Below, piece after piece: positions 18,325 through 26,260 of a stretch of 64,000 nucleotides of DNA. The notes under the pieces were generated by a model. The model saw only the letters and a program-made list of their open reading frames with translations. It was not told the origin of the DNA and did not search any database. The DNA is taken from the NCBI GenBank assembly GCA_045543655.1, contig JAZPXN010000015.1:25246-89245 (forward strand). The letters run 5' to 3'. The DNA comes from RGIG995 sp045543655. GTDB lineage: Bacteria; Bacillota; Clostridia; Oscillospirales; UBA644. The translations under genes and the position numbers were made by a program. Position 1 is the stretch's first letter; every line of letters begins with the position of its first letter.

Positions 18325-19749
18325 TTAATCGTTACAGACCGTGCCGTACATTCCCCAGTTCAGGGCGCGGTCGATTCTTACCTTTACCTTGGTTCCTGCC
18401 GGGAGATTTCCCGGGAAATGCACTAACTTGTTGCTGTCGGTTCGACCGTTACAAAGGGTGGGGTCCTTCTCGTTTTGTCCGGTAATCAAAACCTCCAAAA
18501 CCTGTCCCACCAGGCGCTGATTTGCCTGGGCGGAAAGCTCACTCTGCAGAGCCGAAAGACGGCGGTATCGGTCGTGTTTCACGTCGTCCGAAATCTGCTC
18601 CTCCATGACCGCCGCAGGGGTGCCGTTGCGGGGAGAATAGAGGAAGGTGAAAAGGCCGTCGAATCCCACTTCGCGGATCAGCGACATGGTGTCTTGAAAA
18701 TCCTCTTCGGTCTCGGTTGGGAATCCGACGATGACGTCAGACGTAAAAACGACGCCCGGAATCGTATCCTTCGCCAATCGTATCAGCCGCAGATAATCTT
18801 CCCGGGTATATTTCCGGTTCATCAGCTTCAAGATCCGGTCGCTGCCGGACTGAAAAGGCAGATGGATATGGCGGCTTACGTGGGGGCACTCCGCAATGGT
18901 GCGGATAAGCTTTTCCGAAGCATCCTTGGGATGGGAGGTCATAAAGCGGATGGTAAAATCCCCTTCGATCCCGTCAATCTCCCGCAGAAGATCGGAAAAA
19001 TCGTATTCAATTTCAAGGTCGTTACAATAGGAATTAACGTTCTGACCGAGCAGAGTTATCTCTTTGTACCCCTTGCGAACCAGATCGGAAACCTCTTTTA
19101 ATACCAGTTTTGGGTCGCGGCTTCGCTCCCGCCCACGGACGTGGGGAACGATACAGTAAGTGCAGAAATTATTGCACCCGGACATGATCGAGACCCAGGC
19201 TCTCGTTTTATCTTCCCGTCGCAGAGGAAGACCTTCCGCAATGTTACCGTCCGACGGATCGTTATCGAAAATTCTCCCGCCTTCCGTGACGAGCTTGTAA
19301 AAATTCTCAGGAAATCGATAGAGCGCGTGGGGACCAAACAAAAGATCCACGTGTCGGTATTTTCTGCAGATCTCCTTTGAAACGGATTTTTGTTGCATCA
19401 TACAGCCGCAAAGGGCAACAACCACTTCGGGGCGTTCCCGTTTCAGTGCTGCAAGAGAGCCAACGGTGCCGTAAACCTTCTGTTCGGCGTGATCCCGGAC
19501 GGCGCAGGTATTGAAAAGAATGAAATCTGCCTCTTCCGGCGATTCCGTAAAGACGAACCCCATTTCTTCCAGCATTCCGTTGATCCGTTCGGTATCGTTT
19601 TCGTTTTGCTGGCAGCCGAAGGTTTTCGTATACGCTGAGGGGACCCGCCCGGTCATTTTTTGTTTTTCGGAAAAAATCTGCCGTAACGCGCCGATAAAAT
19701 CGCGTTGGCGCTTAATTTCTTCCGGGGGAATATATTTTGATTCAGACAT
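18325..19749 (-). CDS. miaB: tRNA-2-methylthio-N6-dimethylallyladenosine synthase
   Basis: MiaB is a radical-SAM methylthiotransferase acting on i6A37 of tRNA. The 474-residue product has the UPF0004 cluster cysteines in TFGCQQN, NTCAVRDHAEQ and CGCMMQ, the radical-SAM CxxxCxxC in CNNFCTYC, and a C-terminal TRAM domain. It is the first gene of the 12-kb minus-strand block and shares it with miaA, whose product makes its substrate. Confidence 0.96.
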   Translation of the reverse strand: MSESKYIPPEEIKRQRDFIGALRQIFSEKQKMTGRVPSAYTKTFGCQQNENDTERINGMLEEMGFVFTESPEEADFILFNTCAVRDHAEQKVYGTVGSLAALKRERPEVVVALCGCMMQQKSVSKEICRKYRHVDLLFGPHALYRFPENFYKLVTEGGRIFDNDPSDGNIAEGLPLRREDKTRAWVSIMSGCNNFCTYCIVPHVRGRERSRDPKLVLKEVSDLVRKGYKEITLLGQNVNSYCNDLEIEYDFSDLLREIDGIEGDFTIRFMTSHPKDASEKLIRTIAECPHVSRHIHLPFQSGSDRILKLMNRKYTREDYLRLIRLAKDTIPGVVFTSDVIVGFPTETEEDFQDTMSLIREVGFDGLFTFLYSPRNGTPAAVMEEQISDDVKHDRYRRLSALQSELSAQANQRLVGQVLEVLITGQNEKDPTLCNGRTDSNKLVHFPGNLPAGTKVKVRIDRALNWGMYGTVCND

Positions 19750-19780
19750 TGTCGCACTCGTTTCTATATCATTTTAATCT

Positions 19781-19809
19781 ATTATAATACAAATAAACGC
19801 GTTTGTAAA
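19781..19809 (-). promoter_or_regulatory. promoter of the miaB-to-rluD block
   Basis: On the minus strand TTTACA and TATAAT are separated by 17 nt, 32 nt upstream of miaB. Confidence 0.7.
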
Positions 19810-19861
19810 TAAAGTTTTAATAAATTTCTAAAATAGTTAATATTTTGAACACATATTTCGC

Positions 19862-19890
19862 TTGCAATCTTCGGTGTTCTATGTTATAAT
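19862..19890 (+). promoter_or_regulatory. promoter of the small Cys-rich gene and pgi
   Basis: TTGCAA (19862-19867) and TATAAT (19885-19890), 17-nt spacer, 26 nt before the start codon. Confidence 0.8.
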
Positions 19891-19915
19891 TGTAAAAAAA
19901 GGGAGGTGTTTCCGT

Positions 19916-20119
19916 ATGTTTCGCAAAAAGATCGAGCCGAACTGTTGCTACTGCAAGAACGGGAAGGAGCTCAGCGACGGCAATATCGTCTGCAAAAAAT
20001 ACGGATTGATCCAACCTCAGGTCGATTGCAAAAAATTCGTTTACTGTTCCCTGAAGCGGGTTCCCCGCCGTCCCGCGGCTTTACCCGAATACGACAGTTC
20101 GGATTTTTCCATCGACTGA
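19916..20119 (+). CDS. small Cys-rich (putative zinc-binding) protein, 67 aa
   Basis: A short basic protein with a CCYC pair near residue 10, single Cys at about 26 and 38, and another in YCSLKRVP near 44, then a Pro-rich end. The spacing suggests a small zinc knuckle; similar short proteins with an ending like LKRVPP are common in Clostridia but have no assigned function. The ATG at 19916 follows GGGAGGTG by a proper distance; an earlier in-frame extension has no ribosome site. It precedes pgi by 47 nt and probably shares its transcript. Confidence 0.75.
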   Translation: MFRKKIEPNCCYCKNGKELSDGNIVCKKYGLIQPQVDCKKFVYCSLKRVPRRPAALPEYDSSDFSID

Positions 20120-20166
20120 TTTTTTATAAACAAATCGTACTTGGTACGAAAGACTGGAGTTATATT

Positions 20167-21507
20167 ATGGTGTTGAAAATCAACAAACAGTACCTCAACG
20201 GCTTTATCGGCGATCAGGAGTATGCAAAAATGAAGCCCTTCGTCGCCGCCGCAGACAAAATGCTCGTGGAAAAGAACGGCGCCGGCAACGATTTCCTCGG
20301 CTGGGTCAATCTTCCCGCTGATTATGACAAAGAAGAATTTGCCCGCATCAAGGCTGCTGCGGAAAAAATCAAGAAGGACACCGACGTTCTTCTGGTCATC
20401 GGAATCGGCGGTTCCTATCTCGGCGCCCGTGCTGCCATTGAATTCGTCAAGTCCCCCATGTATAACAACCTGAAGAGAGACGGCACTCCCGAGATCTATT
20501 TTATTGGTAATTCCATCTCCTCCACCCATATGCAGGAGGTTCTTTCTCTCTGCGAAGGCAAAGACGTCAGCGTGAACGTCATTTCCAAGTCCGGAACCAC
20601 CACGGAACCCGCCCTCGCTTTCCGCGTAATGAAGGAATATCTGGAGAAGAAATACGGCAAAGACGGCGCAAAGGGCAGGATTTACGCAACCACAGATAAG
20701 GCCCGGGGAACCCTTAAATCTCTTGCAGACAGAGAAGGCTACGAATGCTTCGTGATTCCCGACGACGTAGGTGGCCGTTTCTCCGTCTTGACTCCCGTGG
20801 GTCTGCTTCCCATCGCCGCCGCCGGGATCGATATCGACGAACTGATGAACGGCGCCGCCGCCGCAATGAACGACTTTAAGGATCCGGATCTTGAAAAGAA
20901 CGCCTGCTACGAATTTGCCGCCATTCGCAACATCCTTCTGCGGAAGGGCAAGTCCATTGAGGTTACCGTCGGCTACGAGCCTTATCTTTGGTGCTTCGGT
21001 GAGTGGATCAAACAGCTTTACGGTGAAAGTGAAGGCAAAGACGGCAAGGGGCTCTTCCCCACCAGCATGATCTTCTCTACGGATCTTCACTCCCTCGGTC
21101 AGTATCTGCAGGAAGGGATGCGCACTATGTACGAGACCGTGCTTTGGGTCAATAAATCCAAGCAGGATCTGATCGCAGGCGAAGACCCGGAAAATCTCGA
21201 CGGTCTGAATTTCCTTGCCGGTATGGCCATGCAAGACGTCAACAAGAAGGCCTTCCAGGCGACCGCCCTCGCGCATATGGACGGCGGCGTACCTTCCGTC
21301 GTGCTCGAACTTGAAGACGCCTCCGCATACTCTCTGGGCTATCTGATCTATTTCTATGAGAAAGCCTGCGCCATCTCCGGATATTTGCTTGGGGTCAATC
21401 CCTTCGACCAGCCCGGTGTGGAAGCATATAAAAAGAATATGTTTGCACTGCTCGGCAAGCCCGGCTACGAGGATATGAAGGCCGAACTCGAGGCTAAATT
21501 GAAATAA
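20167..21507 (+). CDS. pgi: glucose-6-phosphate isomerase
   Basis: Interconverts glucose-6-phosphate and fructose-6-phosphate in glycolysis. The 446-residue size is that of the Firmicutes Pgi branch. The sugar-phosphate site segments GIGGSYLGARAA and SKSGTTTEPA, the catalytic Glu region in QYLQEGMR, and the C-terminal Lys region (AYKKNMFALLG) are all present. ATG at 20167 is chosen with TGGAG upstream. Codon use (strong C-ending preference) suggests high expression. Confidence 0.96.
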   Translation: MVLKINKQYLNGFIGDQEYAKMKPFVAAADKMLVEKNGAGNDFLGWVNLPADYDKEEFARIKAAAEKIKKDTDVLLVIGIGGSYLGARAAIEFVKSPMYNNLKRDGTPEIYFIGNSISSTHMQEVLSLCEGKDVSVNVISKSGTTTEPALAFRVMKEYLEKKYGKDGAKGRIYATTDKARGTLKSLADREGYECFVIPDDVGGRFSVLTPVGLLPIAAAGIDIDELMNGAAAAMNDFKDPDLEKNACYEFAAIRNILLRKGKSIEVTVGYEPYLWCFGEWIKQLYGESEGKDGKGLFPTSMIFSTDLHSLGQYLQEGMRTMYETVLWVNKSKQDLIAGEDPENLDGLNFLAGMAMQDVNKKAFQATALAHMDGGVPSVVLELEDASAYSLGYLIYFYEKACAISGYLLGVNPFDQPGVEAYKKNMFALLGKPGYEDMKAELEAKLK

Positions 21508-21542
21508 TTTGTGGAATTTGACAATTTTTTTTCTTTTTCCTC

Positions 21543-21571
21543 TTGCAATCTGTAAAAAAATATGATATAAT
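21543..21571 (+). promoter_or_regulatory. promoter of the small P-loop gene
   Basis: TTGCAA (21543-21548) and TATAAT (21566-21571), 17-nt spacer, followed by AGAGGAGG before the ATG. Confidence 0.8.
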
Positions 21572-21606
21572 AAAATCAGCAAATAGAAAGAGGAGGATGT
21601 TCCCCT

Positions 21607-22008
21607 ATGATTAAACTTATCGTTGGACTCAAAGGAACCGGTAAAACCAAGACCCTGATCGCGGAAGCCAATGCCGCTATTGCGAAAGATCACGGTAGCG
21701 TCGTTTGCGTGGAAAAGGGCAGAAAACTGATCTATGATATCAGCCACAAAGTCCGTCTGATCAGTTCCGAAGAGTACGATATCAATACCTATGACCGTTT
21801 CTTCGGGTTTCTGTGCGGCCTGATGTCCGGCAACTACGATATTACTGATATCTACGTTGACTCCATCACGAAGATCTGCGGTGACGACCTTGCCGCTCTC
21901 GAAAGCTTTCTTGCCGAAGTTGATCAGGTGATTCGTAACGCAAACATCACCATCACCCTGAGCAAGGATCCGGCTGATCTGAGCGACGAATTAAAGAAAT
22001 ACCTTTAA
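21607..22008 (+). CDS. small P-loop NTPase of unknown function
   Basis: A 133-residue protein beginning with a strand and Walker A motif GLKGTGKT at residues 7-14. A hydrophobic strand ending in Asp (DIYVDS, near 83) could be Walker B. The rest alternates strands and helices as in a minimal kinase-like P-loop fold, too short for a known kinase. It has its own promoter and a strong terminator, so it is a single-gene unit. No function is recognised. Confidence 0.7.
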   Translation: MIKLIVGLKGTGKTKTLIAEANAAIAKDHGSVVCVEKGRKLIYDISHKVRLISSEEYDINTYDRFFGFLCGLMSGNYDITDIYVDSITKICGDDLAALESFLAEVDQVIRNANITITLSKDPADLSDELKKYL

Positions 22009-22026
22009 TTCAATTCCGTAAAATTT

Positions 22027-22060
22027 ATGAGACTCTTCCACCGGAAGAGTCTCATTTTTT
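22027..22060. terminator. bidirectional terminator
   Basis: Perfect 13-bp stem ATGAGACTCTTCC with loop ACC and a following T-run on the plus strand; it ends at the stop codon of the convergent aspartokinase gene. Confidence 0.85.
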
Positions 22061-23018
22061 ATCCGTTATCCGGATATAAAATATCGTGAATCTCCTGCAA
22101 AAGCTCCTTTGCAGCTTCAGAGTGAATCGGGAAAACGATTCGTCCGTCCTCCGTCGTCATCCGTGTTCCGTACCGCTCTGAGACCGCGTGCAATTCCGAG
22201 ACGGTTGACGGTGATAAGTCTTCTGCCAAAACGGCGGTCACCGTTCCGGTCCCATCCTCTTCCACCTTCATCGTCACTCCGGTCCGCTTTGGAGCGTTTG
22301 AGGACACTGACGTTCCTTCTTTGTCTGAAAATGACGTCAGAATCTCCGTTGAAACGCAATAACGCTTTGCAAGCTCCGCAGCGCTGGGATGAAGAACCTT
22401 AGCGCCGCATTCCGCGAGCCGGATCATGGTATCCACGTGAATAGATTCAAATCGTTTTGCGTTTGGAATTTTGCGCGGATCAGCAGAATATACGCCGTCC
22501 ACGTCGGTAAAGATCATGCATTTATCCGCCCTCAGAGCCGCCGCCAACGCCACGGCCGAAGTATCGGAACCGCCCCGCCCCAGGGTCATGCAATCTCCCC
22601 GGTCGTTCACGCCCTGAAAGCCGGTAATTACGACGATATTACCGCGGCGCCATTCCTTTCGAATCCGTCCCGTGTAGATACGGCGGATTTTGCCGTCCCC
22701 GTGGTTTCCTACAGCAATAATGGGAACTTGCATCCCGTTCAGGCAGACTGCAGCCCCTCCGAGCTTTTTTAAAGCGGCGGTAAGCAGCGCTGCGGAAATC
22801 TGTTCCCCCGTACAAAGCAGAGCATCGGAAGCCGCACTGGGAAAATCATCGGAGATCTCGCGATATTTTTCCGTCAGTCGGTCGGTAGTCTTGCCTTGTG
22901 CCGATACGACGATCAACAGTTTATTGTCTCCGGAATCATTCAGAATCCGTTTTGCGACCCGAAGCAGACAATCGTTATCAGCCAAAGACGAGCCGCCGTA
23001 TTTCTGTACGATTTTCAT
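22059..23018 (-). CDS. aspartate kinase with a short regulatory region
   Basis: Phosphorylates aspartate, the first step towards lysine, threonine and methionine. The amino-acid kinase domain is complete, with KYGGSSLAD at residues 5-13, GFQGVNDRGD and the LGRGGSDTSAVALAAAL segment. At 319 residues it is about 80 shorter than common monofunctional aspartokinases. Only about 70 residues follow the catalytic domain, so at most one ACT-like unit fits in place of the usual tandem pair. The start ATG is preceded by AAGGAG that can be sequestered in a hairpin. It lies downstream of ruvX. Confidence 0.85.
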   Translation of the reverse strand: MKIVQKYGGSSLADNDCLLRVAKRILNDSGDNKLLIVVSAQGKTTDRLTEKYREISDDFPSAASDALLCTGEQISAALLTAALKKLGGAAVCLNGMQVPIIAVGNHGDGKIRRIYTGRIRKEWRRGNIVVITGFQGVNDRGDCMTLGRGGSDTSAVALAAALRADKCMIFTDVDGVYSADPRKIPNAKRFESIHVDTMIRLAECGAKVLHPSAAELAKRYCVSTEILTSFSDKEGTSVSSNAPKRTGVTMKVEEDGTGTVTAVLAEDLSPSTVSELHAVSERYGTRMTTEDGRIVFPIHSEAAKELLQEIHDILYPDNG

Positions 23019-23028
23019 GTATAATAAT

Positions 23029-23072
23029 ACTCCTTCCGCAATGGGACTATTCCAGTATATTGCGAAAGGAGT
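23029..23072 (-). promoter_or_regulatory. stem-loop sequestering the aspartokinase ribosome site
   Basis: Arms at 23029-23042 and 23059-23072 pair over 14 bp with a single G-U. On the transcript of the aspartokinase gene the 3' arm contains its AAGGAG. The same hairpin followed by T on the plus strand also looks like a terminator in the opposite direction. Confidence 0.45.
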
Positions 23073-23090
23073 TTTTTTGTGTACGTCCCG

Positions 23091-23501
23091 TTACCGCTTA
23101 CCGTCCAGATATCCCTGAAGCAGAACGGCCGCGGCGGCAGCATCGATATTTTTCCGTTGTTCTTTTGCCTTAACCCCTCCGGCATGGAGCATCTGAGAGG
23201 CAATGACGGTGGTATATTTCTCATCGACGGGCTCGGCGTCAACGGAAAAACGCTGTTTCAGCTCGTCCCGGAAGCGATCAACCCGGTCGCACATTTCGCT
23301 CCTTGCCCCGTCGGTACGTCCGGGATATCCAATAATGATCTTATCCGGTTGAACCTCCTTCAGAACCTCGCCGACACCCGCCAGCAGCTTTTCGTAATTC
23401 CGGGAGGGAATTACCTTATAGGGAGACGCGATCAGCCCCGTTGGGTCGGAAACCGCGATGCCGGTGCGAGCCATGCCGTAATCGATTGCAAGAACTCTCA
23501 T
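23091..23501 (-). CDS. ruvX: YqgF/RuvX family putative pre-16S rRNA nuclease
   Basis: A 136-residue RNase H-fold protein. The first strand AIDYGMARTGIA carries the catalytic Asp, IIGYPGR the middle motif, and the last helix region has KNIDAAAAAVLLQ with the final Asp. YqgF proteins mature the 16S rRNA 5' end and were earlier proposed as Holliday junction resolvases. AAAGGA precedes the ATG by a good distance. Confidence 0.92.
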   Translation of the reverse strand: MRVLAIDYGMARTGIAVSDPTGLIASPYKVIPSRNYEKLLAGVGEVLKEVQPDKIIIGYPGRTDGARSEMCDRVDRFRDELKQRFSVDAEPVDEKYTTVIASQMLHAGGVKAKEQRKNIDAAAAAVLLQGYLDGKR

Positions 23502-23517
23502 ATTCTATCCTTTCATA

Positions 23518-23547
23518 GAAAAATCCGCCGGAAGTAAACCCGGCGGA
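23518..23547 (-). terminator. terminator after the acyl carrier protein gene
   Basis: On the minus strand TCCGCCGG, 8-nt loop, CCGGCGGA, then TTTTT. Confidence 0.8.
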
Positions 23548-23559
23548 AATTTAGTGCGT

Positions 23560-23823
23560 TTACAGAAGCTTGTTCCGGATCTCAGCAATTTTTTCTTCGG
23601 GGATATTGCCTTCCATGAAAGCGGCAATATCACCCAGGGTCTTGAATTCCTGAGCAACTTCATCGGGAACGGTGACGGTAAATTCTTCTTCAATATACAT
23701 GAGTAATTCCAGAACTTCCAGAGAATCCGTGCAGACGTCGGAAATCAGACTCTCTGCGGTAAGCGTATCGGCGGCAACTTCATAGCGCTGCGCAAAAATC
23801 AGTTTTACGGTATCAAGAGACAT
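23560..23823 (-). CDS. acyl carrier protein-like protein
   Basis: An 87-residue acidic four-helix protein with the phosphopantetheine attachment motif DSLEVLELL; the modified serine is S34. The helix II sequence LLMYIEEEF matches fatty-acid synthase ACPs. No fab genes flank it, so it may be the general AcpP or a specialised carrier. The ATG at 23823 was chosen because GAGGAG lies 8 nt upstream; the ATG three codons earlier has no such spacing. Confidence 0.88.
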   Translation of the reverse strand: MSLDTVKLIFAQRYEVAADTLTAESLISDVCTDSLEVLELLMYIEEEFTVTVPDEVAQEFKTLGDIAAFMEGNIPEEKIAEIRNKLL

Positions 23824-23855
23824 GGTATACACTCCTCAATCGATAATATGCATAT

Positions 23856-23884
23856 ATTATACTTGAAAATGCGAAAAATGTCAA
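23856..23884 (-). promoter_or_regulatory. promoter of the acyl carrier protein gene
   Basis: On the minus strand TTGACA and TATAAT, both perfect, with a 17-nt spacer. Confidence 0.85.
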
Positions 23885-23901
23885 GTGCTTTCAAAATTAT
23901 T

Positions 23902-24588
23902 TCAAATATCGCCGTTGGGCTTGCGGGGCAATTTTGAGGTTAACGCCTCCACGGTGCGTTCTATGGCGTCCTTGCTGTTCTTCCAATCTTCCTTTGCAAA
24001 GCGATAGTCGAATTTCTTGCAAAACCAGTCGATATCGCCGCTCAATTCTTTCAGAGACGCTTCGGTGACAGTCCCGATAGATTCACAGAATGTAAGTCGG
24101 TCTTTCCTTCCAAGTTCCTTTGAAGCTTCCAACAGGGCACGGTAATGCGGAAGGCAAAAACGGGGCTGGGCTGCCAGAAGATCGCGGAATTGATCGTCGG
24201 TTTTCCAGAGATACACGATATTGGAATATACGTTTTTCATCTTGCTTTCAATCTTATCGCATACGTAGCAGGAATTCTCCAACGTATTCAGGTACTTTTC
24301 CGTCGCGTCCGGTTTTGCGGAATTGATCCGAGCCCGGATCTCTTCCAGATGAGATTGAAGAATCAGCGCTACGGGCAACCGTTTTCCGTATGTAACCATC
24401 ATTTCAAAATGATTCGAACAAAATCCCACTCGATTGGTTTCAATGCGGACGGAGGGCTCCATCATCGCAGCTCCGGTGATGATTTCAATTTCGTTTTTTT
24501 CCAGCATTTCATAAAGAGAACAGACGGGGCATCCGCACTTTTTGCCGAAATGCTCGTTGATTTCTATAGTATAAAGATGTTCCGCCAC
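23902..24588 (-). CDS. Cys-containing helical protein, DUF6062-like
   Basis: A 228-residue soluble protein with paired cysteines in CGCPVC near the N-terminus and CYVCDKIE near the middle, and single Cys/His in FCSNHFEMM and FCLPHY. This repeated CxxC plus FCxxH pattern matches a Clostridia family I know as DUF6062; it looks like a duplicated metal-binding unit. A GTG at 24588 is taken as start: AGGGAG lies 8 nt upstream. It begins 2 nt after the araB stop, so it is the last gene of that operon. Function unknown. Confidence 0.65.
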   Translation of the reverse strand: MAEHLYTIEINEHFGKKCGCPVCSLYEMLEKNEIEIITGAAMMEPSVRIETNRVGFCSNHFEMMVTYGKRLPVALILQSHLEEIRARINSAKPDATEKYLNTLENSCYVCDKIESKMKNVYSNIVYLWKTDDQFRDLLAAQPRFCLPHYRALLEASKELGRKDRLTFCESIGTVTEASLKELSGDIDWFCKKFDYRFAKEDWKNSKDAIERTVEALTSKLPRKPNGDI

Positions 24589-24589
24589 C

Positions 24590-26260
24590 TTATTTTCTCC
24601 CTTCGTTTTTGATCTCACGCAAGCGCTTCATCACGCCGTTTTCGAGGCCGAAAGCATCGTGAAGGATCTTATACTGCGCGTATATTTTGTTGTAGATTGC
24701 ATGGTTTTCTTCCTTTGGCATATAGGTTTTATCCAGCAATTTCGCCATCACCGCAACCGCTTCTTCCAACGTGTCGTAACCGCCGTTTTCAGAACCGGCA
24801 GCAACAGCAGCGTACATTGCCATCGTCAGCGCAGGCCCTTGGGTCGAGGCACAAACCCGAATGGGACGGTTGGTAACGTCGGCAAACATCTGCATCATAA
24901 ATTCGTCCTTCAGTGCAATGCCGCCGCAAGCCGTGATTTCACCGCCAACGATACCACCAACGTTTTCGATCTGCTCCAATATCCGCCGGGTCCCGAAAAC
25001 AGACGCTTCCAACAACGAACGGTAGATTTCTTCCGGCTTCGTTTGCAAGGTCAATCCAACGATCAACCCCGAAAGATCCGCATCTCCAAGAACGCTTCGG
25101 TTCCCGTTAAACCAATCGAGACAAAGAAGGCCGGAGGAGCCCGGAGAAGTATTTTTTAATTTCTCGCGCAACAGCTGATGGATTCCTACGCCCTTTACCT
25201 TAGCCTCCTCATAATAGGAACCGGGGAGACAACGCTCAAGGAACCAGGCGTACAGATCGCCGCAGCTGGCCTGCCCACCTTCGTAAGTAGTATAACCTTT
25301 AAACATAATATCCGGAACCGCTGCAAATATGCCGGGGATCCGAACGTCCGTCTCAGACGAAATAAAATGACAGAGAGAGGTTCCGATGATCATTGCGATC
25401 TGTCCCGGAGCGATGGCATCACAGGCAGGAATGGAGGCATAGCCGTCGATAATCGGAACGGAAACTGCCGTTCCGACCTTTAGTCCGGACAACTCTGCTC
25501 CCCGCTCGGTCACGACTCCGAAGCAAGAATCGTAAGATACGTTGTCTCCGCCGAACTTTTCATCAACTACGTTTTCAAACCGAGGATCGAGGGCCTTCAT
25601 GAATCGTTTGTCGGGATATCCCCCGAGAACGGGGTTCCAGAATTCCTTACAAGCGGCGTAATTATAGCTTGTTTTATCTGAGCCGCAAAGAAGCATTGTG
25701 ATCCAGTTTCCGGCCTCAAGAATGCGATAAGCGGCATTGTAAACCTCTTCGTCCGTCTGCAGGATTGCCAACGTTTTTGCAAGTCCGTTTTCAGCGGAGC
25801 ATTTGTTTCCCATATAAGAAAGGTGCAGGTCTCCCGTTTCTTTCGTGACGCGGTCGATCAATTCAGCCTGCGGTGCAGCCGTATGGTCCTTCCACATAGT
25901 GGAATATGCTTTGGGATGGGAGCGGAATTGCTCTTCAAAGCAAAGAGGATTCAAATTCCGGTCAACGGGAAGCACGGTTGCAGAAGTGAAATCTACGCCG
26001 ATGCCGATGACCTGCTCCGGTTGAATCCCGGCCTTTCGCATCACGTCCCGGATGACGGTGGAAAGGACCTCCAGATAATCCGCAGGGTGTTGAACGGCGG
26101 AATCTGCAGGCAGCACCGTCCCGTCAGGCAAATTTTCCGACATGATGCCGTGAGCGTATTCCAAAACGCTTTCGCAAACTTCGCTCCCCGTTTCCGCGTC
26201 CACTAAAAGTGCGCGACCGGAAAGAGACCCGTAATCCAATCCAATGGTATATTTTTTCAT
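24590..26260 (-). CDS. araB: L-ribulokinase-like FGGY carbohydrate kinase
   Basis: AraB phosphorylates L-ribulose in L-arabinose catabolism. The 556-residue length fits ribulokinase rather than xylulokinase or glycerol kinase (about 500). Landmarks are the N-terminal phosphate-binding GLDYGSLSGRALLVD, VDFTSATVLPVD, and the C-terminal EITACGGIALKD ATP-binding region. No araA or araD is next to it; instead a radical-SAM gene overlaps its start by 4 nt. Substrate is therefore inferred. Confidence 0.85.
   Translation of the reverse strand: MKKYTIGLDYGSLSGRALLVDAETGSEVCESVLEYAHGIMSENLPDGTVLPADSAVQHPADYLEVLSTVIRDVMRKAGIQPEQVIGIGVDFTSATVLPVDRNLNPLCFEEQFRSHPKAYSTMWKDHTAAPQAELIDRVTKETGDLHLSYMGNKCSAENGLAKTLAILQTDEEVYNAAYRILEAGNWITMLLCGSDKTSYNYAACKEFWNPVLGGYPDKRFMKALDPRFENVVDEKFGGDNVSYDSCFGVVTERGAELSGLKVGTAVSVPIIDGYASIPACDAIAPGQIAMIIGTSLCHFISSETDVRIPGIFAAVPDIMFKGYTTYEGGQASCGDLYAWFLERCLPGSYYEEAKVKGVGIHQLLREKLKNTSPGSSGLLCLDWFNGNRSVLGDADLSGLIVGLTLQTKPEEIYRSLLEASVFGTRRILEQIENVGGIVGGEITACGGIALKDEFMMQMFADVTNRPIRVCASTQGPALTMAMYAAVAAGSENGGYDTLEEAVAVMAKLLDKTYMPKEENHAIYNKIYAQYKILHDAFGLENGVMKRLREIKNEGRK

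Noticed and set aside
20041..21747. Open frame of 568 codons on the minus strand
   Set aside because: Antisense to pgi and runs into the next gene's promoter; no signals.
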